Assembly (NCBI RefSeq): GCF_042453785.1
Contig: NC_091668.1
Location: 9,010,001 to 9,074,000, forward strand
DNA length: 64,000 nucleotides
Direction of reading: 5' to 3'
Source of the DNA: Malus domestica
Taxonomy: Eukaryota > Streptophyta > Magnoliopsida > Rosales > Rosaceae
Shown: in pieces, positions 1 through 13,100 of the stretch
How positions within the stretch are numbered: position 1 is the stretch's first letter
Layout of the letters: the number at the start of each line of letters is the position of its first letter
Notes under the pieces: model-generated
Told to the model about the DNA's origin: nothing
The model's database searches: none
Seen by the model: only the letters and a program-made list of their open reading frames with translations
Program-made: the position numbers and the translations under genes

Positions 1-134
1 AAATAAACAAACATGGCTTGGGGATACACGAAAACATGCATCAACAGTATACAGTAGTTTATTAGAGAGAAAAAAAAAAGATTAATAACAATCCCAATTG
101 CATGTACAAGGAAACATTCGAAGTGAATACGTAC

Positions 135-1069
135 GTATGTGCTCCAATTGCAGCAAGATACGGATGTTGAAATGTCTTATCCTGCATGATCACCAAAGAC
201 TCATTGAGGAATCAAAGAAATGAGCTGGTAGTGATGACATAAGGGAAGTAATTGTTATGCCTAACTGAGATAAAGAAAAGCAACAAAGCTATAAGGCAAT
301 CAAATGGAAGGCATATTTCTGAAAAGAAAAATCAATGAGAATCAATGAGAATCAATGGATGCACAAGAATGAGTGTGAATTCTTGTGTGTGTCTGTGTTT
401 GTATGTCTATGTAGAGTTGTAGACTGAATGAGGTGGTGGGAATATCTACGCACTTGAAGCACATGATCAATCCGGCCTTCTTTACTTCCTGTTACTCTTT
501 CCATCATAAGAGAACCGTATGATCTCACTTCCTTTTCTTGGGTTGTTTCTGATTCTTCTGCTATATAACCAAAACAAAAAAGCGAGATCACTACAGAGGG
601 CCACTTTTATTAAAAATTTATTCTTTGATGTCAATATCATTAAAAAGAGGAGGATATAGATTGAAGAAGCAAATAAAAAATAAATAAATCTGCTACCTTC
701 TAGGTTGTCCGAGCTTCTTGACTGGCAAACTGTCAGCACTTTAACCTGTGTTCAAACATACAGAACCTTGATTTTATAACAACTTCTAACATAGTATAGG
801 AACCAAATCATAGATGTAAATCGAATAACACAATTTTGTTAAAAAAAAAAGGACTGATTAAACCCTAAGTCCCAATATGTTTTACTAGCAGAATCTCATA
901 TAAAGAAATCATTATATTTTGGTCGCATGATTAATCTATTAAGAACCAATGCAAGGATGAGTAGTTTTAGACTGGTGCTGGCACCTATATGTTGGCAGTA
1001 GGCACGCAACCTTGAAACTTAGTTTATGTACACTTAAGTTAGCCATACTATATTGTGTAAACTAATTTG

Positions 1070-1127
<58 letters not shown>

Positions 1128-4100
1128 ATTCAAAGTCCAAAACCCTAGTTTACTGAGACTATCATAACATATATACAATTACTATACATACGGCTGATGT
1201 ATGACCATAACAGATTAGAAGTTATATCAATTTCTAGAAGTCTAACCACGCCTACCTTTACGAAGTTTAGACGATCCATTATTGCTTGAGAACGAGCAGC
1301 TAAATCTTCAGTAAATTCCTACATCACAAAGCAGTGTGCGAGTGAGAGAGAGAGAGAGAGAGAGAACGCGTGGGGAAGGGGGAAGTTAAGGTGGGCGATC
1401 CAAAATCATGCATATGTTAAAAATTATTTACCTGAAATCCAATATGCATCCGCTTTCCACCTTTGTGATAGGGTATGATAACAGGCCGCTTGCCGATGTA
1501 TTCTTTACATACAAGTGGTTCTATTCTGCATTTCAATATGAGAAAAGTTCTATCATGTGCTCCTAGATCAACATGTACAATTAAACAAGAGAACCCAAAA
1601 TAATAAAATAAATAAGTGATAAACATAAAGTTGTTTTATGCGTATACAAGAACTTCCTGATGATATCATCAGATTTTTTGCACTGTCAGCAAACTAAGTG
1701 GAATCTATTCAATAAAAGGTTCATGTCATGCACTGCAAACCATATCCCTAAGAGAAACGACATCTGGTACTGGTTCAACTTAAATTGGATTTCATATTAA
1801 TAAATACAAACATCATGAGAGCTGGATTGTAACAGACCTATATGCAACAGGATCAAAGGGGTGAAATATATTGAATATTTGCCGACAAGCTGGCATCTCC
1901 TCACTTATATTTTCCTCTTCCCAATATTCTTTCCCCTTTCCTGAAATGAAATGATACAGTATATTAAATCTCAGATTCAGGTCTCAAATCAAAAGCAGAC
2001 AAGCATATCCGAAGTTATATCTCCTGGCAGATCTTCAATTTATTAAGTAAAGATATACAAGGGGAATAAGCCAATGCACAAAGCAACAAAACAACCTTAA
2101 ACACGGGTTACCACCATCCCACCATTATACATCATGAAAATAGCATGCACCATTTCAATCACAGAAAAAACCCCACTCAGTAGAAGCAACACAGATGTCA
2201 CCAAATATCTGAATTTCTACCATTGAGAAGTTAAAGTTGTTTGTACCATACTTGACCAATCCCGAAACTACCAAGCACTGGTCAACTTTATACCTTCAAG
2301 GATCCACTAAGGGGTTCATGTTGAGGCACCCTTGCCAAAGCACAAGAGTTTCCCTCCAACCAGGAGGCCAATCACAGCACGACACATGTCAACGTCAGAA
2401 TAAAGCTCATAGAGTCCCACATCTACCACGAACAAAAGCTGGAGACTCTCCTCAACTACAAAAGAAGACCATTCTCCTACAATGAATCCCTAAAGTCATT
2501 ATTGTACTTAAACTAGTCATTAGAACTCACTAATGATGATTATGTTTGAACCTATGTATTTGTGTAAACCCTTCACTATTAATGAGAACTCCTCTATATG
2601 GCCAAACTTAGGGTGAACCCCGTACATCTTGTGTTTGCTTCCCTTTCTCTATCTCTTTACATATTTATCCTCACTAGTGACCAGAGCAACCGAGCGAAGG
2701 TCACAAACTTGACACTTTACGTTGTTCCAAAGTCTTCACTGATTTTGTGCATTAACAAAAGCACCAATAGATACAGTAACAAAAATAAAATATTCTTGAA
2801 AGAAGCCCAATATAACTAGACACAGCACACACGTAATGCATATAAGAGCATCAAAACATCCTTCACAGAAAGAAATCAAGAATTTGGGTAAGCAAAGCAC
2901 CAACATGTAAAGCATATTAAGACATAATCATTGACCATTACCAATCCCAATACGAATATTACGAAGGGCAAGAAAAACCCCAAGGGGTGATCCAACTGCA
3001 AAGAATGTATCAACCTGAAATGTGAAGAGTTACAGTTAATGAGTGGTGAAATTCAAAATTTAAATTTTGTACATGCTACTATCAAAATGGAAGAGGGATA
3101 TACAATAAATGGACAATTTTCTTGCACCTTGAATTCAAGTTTTGTATATGTGATATAAGGGGTATGATTCTTGGGTGAGCCATCTGGCACAACAGGCAAT
3201 TCCTCATAAATGGGTTGCTTTGCCACAGTTGCAAGAACCTCTTCATTTTCTGTTCAGATTATGTATATGAACACTAAGAGCTCCTTTCATACACTAGAAG
3301 CAAAAATTAAATGAAAAATGAACAATAAGAAATCCAAATATCATAGAGCACCTTGATGCAATCCTGGACTATGACCTCTATCACGGCATTTGGCTTCCAA
3401 TTCTGCTATTTTGGATTTGTGTGCATCAATCTGGAAAATAGAGAATTCATTGAATATATGCATTGTATATAAATGGTGCCCACAAAAGGCTAGGCAGAAT
3501 AACCTATCCAATTATATAATCTCACCTCTTCCCTCAGCAATTTGACTACTTCATCTTTATTGTTTGTTTCTTTGCATACTTCTTCAACCACATCCTCAGG
3601 ACCAACAACCGGGACTCCACAGTTTATGCTTTTGGTTTCATCCAACCCATCCCATTTAAGCATGTCGCTTGCTTGGCAAACTGATTCATTGACAAATGTA
3701 TCACCATGTGGTTGTTTCGAGTCCATAGACCGTGCAATGACCTCATTAGAATCTGATGTGTTGCAACCAACAACAGTCGAGGCATCTTCAGCATTTCCAT
3801 CCTCATGTATCAATAGAGGTGGTTGTGCATTCATACTTCCATCATCAATTGAACCCATAATGTCATCAGTTTGATTATTTACAAAAGTGATTGCATCTCC
3901 CAAATTACTCGGAGTGTTGTACGTAGATTGATTGTCGATATCAGGAGAAGGTTCTCTGTCTCTAGCATGTTCTTTGAACATCGAATCCATTGGAAACAGG
4001 GAGGAAAAATTCTCCTGATGACAAAGGATATCATAGGAGAGGACACTTCCCAAAGAATGGCCAAATATGGAAACCTATGTGGATGTGAGACGAAAGCACT

Positions 4101-7100
4101 TAATTTAAATCCAAACTTATATAGACAAACCATGATTAAAGAATATAGTGATATGTTTTTTAACTGCCTACCTTTCCATCATAACCTGAATTTCTCCGAA
4201 GAAATTTTAAATATAACCGATTTAATTGGTTGGATACCTGGTGGGAAAAAAGTGTGCAATTAAGATGCCATTCACATCCAAAAATTCAGGCAAAAGTATT
4301 AGAAAAGTGAAACATGATATCATCCCAACAATATCAAACCATTGAAATTAAACGATCAAGTATGCACTACCGCGTCGATGATGTCCTGACAATAGATGGG
4401 ACTCATGTAGTATAACACATCATGAACAGTTGCACTCAGCATGACACGCAAACCCTTAACACCATCTAAAGTACATTTTTCGACTGCAGTTTCACCACTT
4501 AGCTTCAAACCCTTTCTCCACTGAAATAAAAAGATCAATCAGCTAGAGTATTGAAAAAACAATGAAACAAAAAAACAGGAAACTAAGGTGAGGACATAAA
4601 AGGCACAAACGAAAAATAAGGAATAAAAATGAGAAAATGAAGAAGAAACTAAACCAGATTAGAAGTTTGAAAAGGTACCATATAAATCCAAAATGACATT
4701 AGACAGAGGCATGCAACATATCAGAACAGGTTGCAGCTTATACCACAACAAATCAGCCACCTTAAATAATTTTCATCTTCCAGTATAGAAATATTGTCAT
4801 ATCATGGTACCAAAGAGTGATAGCCAAATTCAAATTCATGATTCTAAAATCTCCAAGATGTTTTAAAATATACTTTCCAGGGGTGTCAGGAGACTAACAA
4901 GCTTCAATGTCAGAAGATTTTACATTATTTTATTTCAGTTTTATTTTTATTTTTTACGAAACAATTTTTATAAACAACAGAAGGATTACAAAAAGTGGAT
5001 AAGGAATCCACCAACTAAGAACAAACCTAAAGTACCAGACCAGACCTCTTAAATAGAACTCATTTATATAGACCAGACCGTTTCTGCAGGGAGATTATTA
5101 ATAATTCATATTTAAGGAGAAGAATAATGACCATCAAATGTTCTTACTTTGGGAAACGAATATTCACTCATTTTTAAGGAGAAGAATGATGATCAACATT
5201 ATGATAGACAACCATATACAACACCATGGGTGCTCTCTTACCTCCCTGTTTATATATACTATAAAAACACAACTAGTTTCACGAGTATCACTGAAGTGGT
5301 GATTCACTTTATTTCATATAGTACAAAACAGGAGTTTTGTGATAATTAAAAAGAAATTAAGTAGAAAGAAAATGGGCTGAATAGCATACAAAATAGATTG
5401 CTTACCTGGCATGGGATAAAAAGAACCCTTTGGGAGTCACGTTGGTGTGAAGTAAGATGTGTTTCAGCAAGACTTGCTGTTATACGGTGAAAACTAGCTA
5501 CATCATCAACTAAATTGGATTTCTCCAATCTTTGACCAATTCCATGAACCATGAAAACAAGGTGTCGAACAGGAACCTAATAAAATATGCAACATCAACC
5601 TTATTACTTTCAAAAAAACCAAGAAAACTTAAATGAAATGAAAGCTTACTGCTGCAAATAGCTGGTTAATGAAAAACAAAAATTATTGAATAAGAAACAA
5701 AGACCGCAACAGACTCAATGAAGGAGCACCTTTCTTTTTAGGCAAATTAAATTTAAAGTTCCAGTTATGCCAGTTATATATCAGAGCAACCCACCTTCAC
5801 TTTCCTAGCAAAATTATTATCATACACTTGTCACCTTGAAACTAAGTATCAACCAAACTAAGTATCTTCTGGTTCGTCAATGGCTCAAATTGTTCAGGGA
5901 CATTATAAAGAACTTGTTACCAACTAGTCAACTAAACTATTTCCCGGCCTGACAATTTCCTTGGACAGGGATTTTGGTAGATAGCTTCAGTACCACAACT
6001 TACCCAGGATTTCACAGTAAACAAAACAACAAAAAACACTCGAATCCATAACAAGAATCCAAGTCAGGCAGGCAAGATATCCATTCTTCCCAGCTGTGTA
6101 ACTATAGATCACTAAGAAGTGTATGAAGACATTGGTCAGGGAAGAACACGCATATATTATTGGTACAAGTTGTATGAAGGAAAGAATATATGAAAAGAAT
6201 AAGACCAAACCTAACAACAACATTATTATTTGATATGTGAAAATGCATACCTGTGAGCAATAATCATCCCTTTCCTCCTCCTTCTGCTGGCGCAATTCAT
6301 CCTATAATGGAAAGTTTGTGAGAAAAATGATAAGTTTTTTATTTTTATTTTTTTAAAGCACAAAGAAGATTTTCTTTTGCTGGAAATGGTTGAAATCCTC
6401 ATTTCAAAAATCAGAACTGAACAAGATAAATAAGACAACGCTGGGGCAAAGCAAACATACAGTTAAGAAACAATGGCAATTGTTCATGTGCTACCACTAG
6501 AGATTTGAATGTAACTGCCTGACCAAACCCTTACCATCACGAAATGCAATGACACATAAAACCTATTATCATGGTAGCAACTAATTTTTCCTGTTGTTTT
6601 GTTGTCTTTTCCTTTTCCTCTTGTTATCATTATTACAATTTGCACCTAAAATATATAGACAGGCTTTGGAACACTGGCTGTTTTTTATAAAAGTTAAAGA
6701 TGACTGCTTCATTCTTGGAGCAAAAATACTATGATAAAATCTAGGAGCAAATACCATGCATGCCTTGCTTAAATAGTTTCAGTAAATCTGAGAAGCAATT
6801 TTCATTTTCTGTTTAAAAGTTTTAAGGATTATCTGAAATTTTATAAATACACCAGCTACTGAATAGAATGCCAGACTTCCAACAAAATTCAGATCAGATT
6901 TTTCCAACTTCAAACGTCCATTAGAATCCAAAGCATAGACACCATAAGATTAAGATGATATAACAGAAAAGTTCACACAGCAATAAGTGTAATTACACAA
7001 GTACCAAAAAGAAACAACAAATCTGGCATCAATTACAAAATTGCTCAAACAAATTCAAGAATTTGACTCATATAAATATCCCAAAAAGATAAAACATTGA

Positions 7101-8953
7101 AAAAAAATATTGAAGGCAGTGTCGGAACTTATCCTATCAAAGAATTTATCAGGGGCAAAATAGACACCTGGGTGGATTTCGAAGAGTGAGATGCTGAATA
7201 TCCACGCCTTAACTTCATTCCATTTCCACCTAAAGAAATGACACTAGAAAAACCAGAAGCGTGTATATTTAGCCAAGCCTCCCAAGTGTTATCTTCTCCT
7301 GTGAAAAGCGCATGGAGTCCCTAAAAGTGCATCCCCAGGATGTGTTTAAGAATACAACAATAAAATAATAAAATGTCTTTTCCAAATAGCAATACACTTA
7401 CAGGTGTAGAGCCTTGCAATTCAACTCGAGCTGCAAAAAGTCCAGAGGGCTGAAACGTTCTCCGGTGCCAAACCTGGAGATGAAAAGTTCCAACTTATAC
7501 CGCGTATACCAAATGAGATTCAGAACATGAGTCTAAAAATGGAAGAGCACATTGTACAAGGGGCCGACTGAAACAGTCTTAAAATCATTCCATAATTTTT
7601 TTATGTTTTGAACTTAAAATAATACCCTGAATCAAATTAAATTAAGGGAGTATCAAACTTTCTGACACATAGAATCTGGATAAAAGTTACCAAATAGACA
7701 ATGAGAAGAACATGTAAATGTTTAAATTCACCCAAATTAATGCGGCTAACCTGACTACGATATGCAACCTCTAACTGTTCAGAAACATCTTCACGCAATG
7801 GGAGCCAATCAGCCCCTTTACGAGCAAACCAGTGACCTCTTAAGACACGCCGGTTTTCTCCATCCCAGTAAACAGGGAAAGAATGTCGCTTCACTAAATC
7901 TACCTGCAGCAATTACATGACTATGTCAACTCAATCAATCACACCTTCATCCAGAATATAGTTGGAGTCGGTTCATTTCACTCAACACACTTCAGACTAA
8001 GAAACCAATGTATATCTAATCATGCAAACAACATCATGAGAGTTTTGCTGAAAATCATACAAAACTTTCCCCGCATCAACTCAACTGGATTCATGAACAA
8101 CTACTACTTAAGAGAACACCACGAAAGACTTGCCAGAGCATGCAAATGAGTTGATTGGTACTGGATAGCTACATTTTCAGGTCCACAGGCATTTCTCTAC
8201 TCTTTACACTGACACAGAAAACCTTGGAAATAGAAGGCTGACCTCATAAAGCCCTCCCTTAACAGGGACACCAACTCTCTCTTCTTCCACTTGATTTAAC
8301 TCAACTGACCGTCCTCTTTCTAAAGAAAATGAACTCTGCCGCTGAGCCACCTTCTTACTTGAACTAGGCTGCTCTTTCGGGCCTTCGCTACATTCTGCAT
8401 ACTCCTTCCACCAACAAGAAAGCAACTCTTCCTCCCTCTACATACATGCAAATCCAACCCTCAAGTAATTAGACTAATTCAAACACAAAAACATCACAAA
8501 AACGCAAATTTATACATAACAAACCAAACGTACCTGCAAAAACGATACCTCGATTGCCAGAGAGTCCCTCATACCGAACCGAAAATATTCGCCTTTCCCC
8601 ACCATCTCACTCTTTGGGACTGAAGCAGCCACATCTGCACAATCCCAGAAGCAGAATATTACCAATTGTGAGTCAAATGTGAATTGAGAAGTAGAAACAC
8701 ACACTAAAACTTGGAATTTGAATTTAGTGAGATTCGAATTACCATTCTCCGCCAATGGAACTTTGCAAAAGTACCACCGGACATCGCTGCCGTCGGACGG
8801 GCTTCTAGTCTGAGCTAAGTACTTCTGGTGGCCCTTACACTTACCAATCTCATCTTCCAATTTCGCGATATTACTCGGCGAGTTCTTCAGCAAATCCGGA
8901 AACATTTCTTCCGCTTGCGCCGCACGCTTCGCCTCCGAATCCGCCATGCCCAT
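135..8953 (-). CDS. SGR2: SGR2-like DDHD-domain phospholipase A1 (3' end outside window)
   Basis: Exons seen (minus): 8743-8953, 8534-8634, 8243-8437, 7751-7903, 7402-7473, 7168-7320, 6251-6301, 5406-5576, 4371-4520, 4172-4237, 3526-4074, 3352-3430, 3128-3249, 2942-3014, 1838-1940, 1432-1525, 1256-1318, 697-745, 454-560, 135-181. They join in frame to about 869 residues; the last exon or exons lie left of base 1. The N-terminus (LLKNSPSNIAKLEDEI, then TRSPSDGSDVRWYFCKVPLAEN) matches Arabidopsis SHOOT GRAVITROPISM 2 as I remember it, as does the order of later segments. The lipase elbow GHSLGS is near residue 446-451 (exon 11) and a DDHD-type region follows (exons 14-17, HPFDPVAYR). Known role of the family: vacuolar-membrane phospholipase A1-like protein needed for amyloplast movement in endodermal gravity sensing. 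ATG 8953 is the first ATG; a second lies at 8947. Very sure of the family. Confidence 0.93.
1074..1119. repeat. (AG)n microsatellite in SGR2 intron
   Basis: About 23 uninterrupted AG units, inside the intron between exons 17 and 18 of SGR2. A second, shorter AG tract lies at 1344-1365 in the intron just before exon 17. Both are ordinary simple repeats and likely length-polymorphic. Confidence 0.95.
2238..2757 (+). mobile_element. Probable solo LTR in SGR2 intron 14
   Basis: A 520-bp block begins TGTTTGTACC and ends ATTAACA, i.e. TG...CA. It is flanked by AAAGT on the left (2233-2237) and AAAGC on the right (2758-2762), which fits a 5-bp target duplication with one change. Its right part (a stretch around 2680-2757 ending in a GTTGTTCCAAAG-type run before the CA end) resembles plant LTR 3' ends. 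It lies in the roughly 1-kb intron between SGR2 exons 14 and 15, in opposite sense to the gene. No internal region, primer site or coding sequence is seen, so a solo LTR is the simplest reading. The family is not identified. Confidence 0.5.
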
Positions 8954-9879
8954 ACTCCAGTTCCTTCCCCCCCCCCCCCTTTTCAAATCCCCAACTCAAA
9001 AGCTCCTCCTTTTCAATTCATCCCAAAACACTAATCGCCGGCGCCGGAAACACTATCAGAAACAATGGAATTGGGTCGGGATTTTATAGTGGAACTCGGA
9101 ATTTGAGAATTTGTGAGAGGAGCGCCAGGAAGTGGAATGCAAAACCCAAATGGTTGCGGAATTTGCGGAGAGTGAATCTGGAAAAATCATGACTGAGAAG
9201 GAAGAGATGAGAAGGAAATGCGAGGGACTTGTTGTTCGGAAGAAGAATGACAGCTCTGTCGGTGTTGAATGGAAGGTGGATTGCAACGTCGGCACGCACT
9301 TACCGTCGCAATTGGCCGTTGCGACCCCTTTCTTTTTCTTTCTTGTACTTTTTTCATTTTTTAAATAGTTTCCTATGGGCACTTGTACGTTGGTGTGGTA
9401 TCGAACTTCATTTATTCGTAAATAATTTAATAAAATTTATCGTTTGAAAAAATAAAATTATTTTCTTTTGCGACAACAAAGTCCAAGTAAAACAGGACAA
9501 ACTTCACGTGGATAAGTATTGAAGTAGGGCCAATAGACGCTACCTGTAAAATAGAATCGCACTAACATTGTAGTACCAAGTGGCCATGTTTAGTTTGATT
9601 TTAGTCCCAGTTATAGTTGCAACTTGCAAGCCTTCTCTATTTCTCTCAAAATTTCCATCAACAAAAAGATAAGGAAAACGTTATTTACACCAATTTTTAC
9701 CCCTCACATAACTTTGTTAATTTTTCTTAATTAATTTTCATCAATTTATTTAATTTAATAGCTGAAAATTAAAAAAAAAGTTTGAGAATTAAGAATAAAT
9801 GCGTAGGTAGCATTATCCTATTATCTGGTGCCGATTTTAGTTTGAAGGAAGCAAGCTGAACTGGACCGTACTCACCCTA
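8954..9879. other. SGR2 upstream region
   Basis: 5' flank of SGR2. It has a C/G homopolymer just upstream of the start (8970-8979) and AT-rich sequence. Short open frames occur here but none has a recognisable product. A short MITE-like element is at 9680-9818. Confidence 0.6.
9680..9818. repeat. Short MITE-like inverted-repeat element
   Basis: The left end (GTTATTTACACC) and the right end read in reverse (ATAATGCTACCTACGC) are loosely complementary, with an AT-rich interior. The ends resemble the element at 46243-46406, which shows the family more clearly. Family unknown; weak on its own. Confidence 0.35.
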
Positions 9880-10151
9880 AGCAATGCAGCCCACCGGCCC
9901 ATTGAAGAAAAATTCAAAATGGCCCGTTGGCCCAATACAGGCTAACCCTAGAAATTGATTTGGGTGGGTCACATTAAATTAACTAAGGGCCCCACTGTAT
10001 ATAAAGCCTTAAACCCTCACATATCACACACGCAGAGTCGTATCCGTTCTGATCAACTCCCTCCATAGCTCCCACCCACTCAAAAACTCCAACCCTCACA
10101 TTCATCCAAACCCTAGATTCGCCAAGGCCCACCGGCCTAAATAAGTGCTAT
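9880..10151 (+). promoter_or_regulatory. Promoter and leader of the KH-domain gene
   Basis: A clear TATA box, TATATAAAG, lies at 9998-10006, about 150 bp before the ATG. Upstream (9888-9990) are several GGCCCA/TGGGCC elements, the class II (TCP-type) sites common in plant housekeeping promoters. A telo-box, AAACCCTAG, sits in the leader at 10108-10116. The combination is typical of genes for RNA-processing and translation proteins expressed in dividing cells. Confidence 0.7.
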
Positions 10152-13100
10152 ATGGCGGAGGAGGAGGTTGTGGCGGCCGCGGAAAGCCCTGGGCCGTCGG
10201 ATCACAAGCGGAAGCTCGAGGATTTGGAGCCTAAAGCAGCACCGGAAATACTTGAGCTCGATTCCGACGGGCAGGATGATGCGAATGCGGAGCCTGGTTG
10301 TGCTGAAGAAGTTGATGTGCCGCCTTCTGATGAATCGGAGGCGAAGAGGCCCCGCCTTGTTGACAAGCCCCACGGAATAGGTAATTTTGCTTGAATTCTA
10401 GGGTTTTTCTCATCCTTTTGGTTGTGAACTAGTCGCAGGTTCTCTTGTTTTTAGCCGCCGCGAGTAGTTTTTTTCGGTTTTATTTGCTAGAATCTTGTAA
10501 ATGTGTTTGAAGTGATTTCCTGTAATTGTTTGAATTGATTAGCATTATGAAGTAATTCTTGATTAGGAGTACTTAAATTTGTTATAAAAGAAATATTTTT
10601 TGTGCCCTTTTTGTAAAGGATTAGGTAATTTACTAGTTCTTAAGAACTGGTTTGCATGAAAAAAAAAATAAGGGATTTTTTTTTTTGTTTTATTTATCTA
10701 TTTTAATGTGGCATCTTCTTTGATGGTAACAGCTAGTGAGAATGGCCACCAAGAGGAGGAGGTAGATGAGCCTGAAAAAGAGAATGGGGATCAACCAAAT
10801 GTTGATAGCGGTGACCCAGAGGTCCCCCAGCCCACATCTGTGGAAGTTACTGAAGCAGTGACCGACGAGCAAAAGTCTGAAGTTAACGAACAACATAATG
10901 ACATGAATGGTGAGCCGAGTGACACCCAAAAGCCTGCTGAGAATTCTGTGGCGGAAAAAGCTGAGGAACCCCCTCAAGGGGAGTGTCAAGCACACCACGC
11001 AGAGGAACCTCAGCAAGGTGGAGCTTACTTTGTGCAACAAGAGCAGCCTTCTGCAAATGAGATTTTGACACACAAAATGGAGGTTCCTAATAATAAGGTC
11101 TGCTGCTTACATTCATATTATGTAACTGGGAGCTCTTAGCTCCAATTGGTTCAAATTCCACGTATAACTTCTTCGGAATTCATTTGTAAATATTAGCTGG
11201 AAAGAAAAAAATGTGGCCTAAAGTATAAATATATGTGCAGGTTGGGGTTTTAATTGGCAAGTCGGGGGATACTATACGGTACTTGCAATACAATTCTGGA
11301 GCAAAGATTCAAATCACAAGGGATTCCGATGCAGACCCATATTCTGCAACCAGGCCTGTGGAGATAATAGGAACTTTGGATAGTATAAGCAAGGCAGAGA
11401 AACTGATTAATGCTGTTATTGCAGAGGTCTCTGACTCTGTTTTGTTCTGATTTCCAAGAATCTTGTTCCTCCTATGTAAACTCAATTGGAGATCTGTAGT
11501 TTTTTCATGCTGAATATGGTGTACACTTTTTTTCAGGCTGATGCAGGGGGTTCTCCTTCTTTGGTTGCTAGAGGTGTTGCTACTGCACAGGCTGTTGCAG
11601 CTGCAGAACAAATTCAGATTCAAGTTCCGAATGAGAAGGTGATTGATTTTCTTCCATGTGTACATGTTCTGTGCCTTTACATTCCATAATACTTTATAAA
11701 ATTCTAAAAGTTTCTTCTGTAGGTCGGTTTGATAATTGGCAGAGGTGGGGAGACCATTAAAGGTCTGCAGACCACATCAGGGGCACGCATCCAGGTAGTT
11801 GATATTGTATGCCTTGCCTTTATGCATGGGAATAGAATGTTGCTCTTTTTTCTTACTGCAACGTGTCCTTACTGCCCTAGTCTTTTTCCTGTCATTTAGT
11901 TGATACCCCAACATCTTCCGGAGGGGGATGAATCTAAAGAAAGGACTGTCCGAGTTACTGGCGATAAGAAGCAGATTGAAGTTGCTAAAGAATTGATAAA
12001 GGAGGTTATGAATCAGGTTACTATTTGACCTACTCCTCAAAAAAAAAATTTTTTTTTTTGGATTTTTAATTTGTGATTGCCTATACAGAGGTTGTTACGT
12101 TTGTGGTGTTTTATTTTCTGTGAGCGGTATTGTGGTTGCTAGTGTGGTTTCTTCTGCCTTGAACCATTGTCACTGTATGGTGGTTGATTTCTTTTGTTTC
12201 CTGTACCTATTTCTGATCTCATACACCTGATAGGCATGTTCTACGCTACAAATGGTTGGATACTGTGTAAAAGCATGAGCTTTATGTGTAGCATTGTGCT
12301 TTTCTATTTTAATTCTATTTGAAGTGTGCCTGCATAATGGCTTTCCTGCTTAGTTGAAATGCGGTCAACCATATCCTATGCTCATCAAGATTTAAGATAG
12401 AGATGGTCAAGTGTTGTTATTTAGATATTGAGTAAAAATGAACTGAGGTATTTGGATGTTTTGATTCCTGTCAATTGTTTTTGGAGACACCGATAAACAA
12501 GTACACTTATATAGTATGGTATGATTGGATGTCCAAGAACTGTATTTGCATGCCTGTGACAACTTTTGGTCCATTTGAGGAAAGAATTGTTACCATATTT
12601 TGCCATGGGAATGAGAGCATGACCTTTTGCCCCTAAGAGTTTGCAATATTGATGAATGAACCATGCCAACGTCGCTTAATTGCTGTTAGGAAGATCATGT
12701 ATTCAATCAAAGATGCCGGTTGCCATGATTTTTTTGTGTTGAAGGTGCCAATTTCGAATTGGTTGGCTTTAAAAATGCAGATTTGGCTACTGCATTTTGC
12801 ATGGGGTCAGCATTGCCTAGACAACCACTATTCACTCTCATCCACCGAAGAAAGGTATCAGGCATTTAATCTCGCAATTGCAGGATGTTAATAGTTGGTA
12901 AGATTGCTTTGAGACCTGAAGTTGAAAATCCTAATTTAGTAAGACTATATTTCATTAGCCTTAGTGCTCATAAGCACTTCCAGTATTCTATGCATGACAC
13001 GTCCGTGGAAAAAATTGATATTCCTGGTGACTTGATGATTCAAAAGAATTTGTATGAAACCATTAGTCTAAGTGTTTGTGTATGATGATATGCTGATGTT

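Noticed and set aside
8954-8986. SGR2 start at 8986 giving an extra basic Gly-rich N-terminus
   Set aside because: The codon is TTG and the stretch is only a translated G homopolymer; the first ATG is 8953.
12649-13085. Open frames in the 2.1-kb KH intron
   Set aside because: No recognisable domain, no codon bias like the neighbours, and they lie within a well-supported intron.
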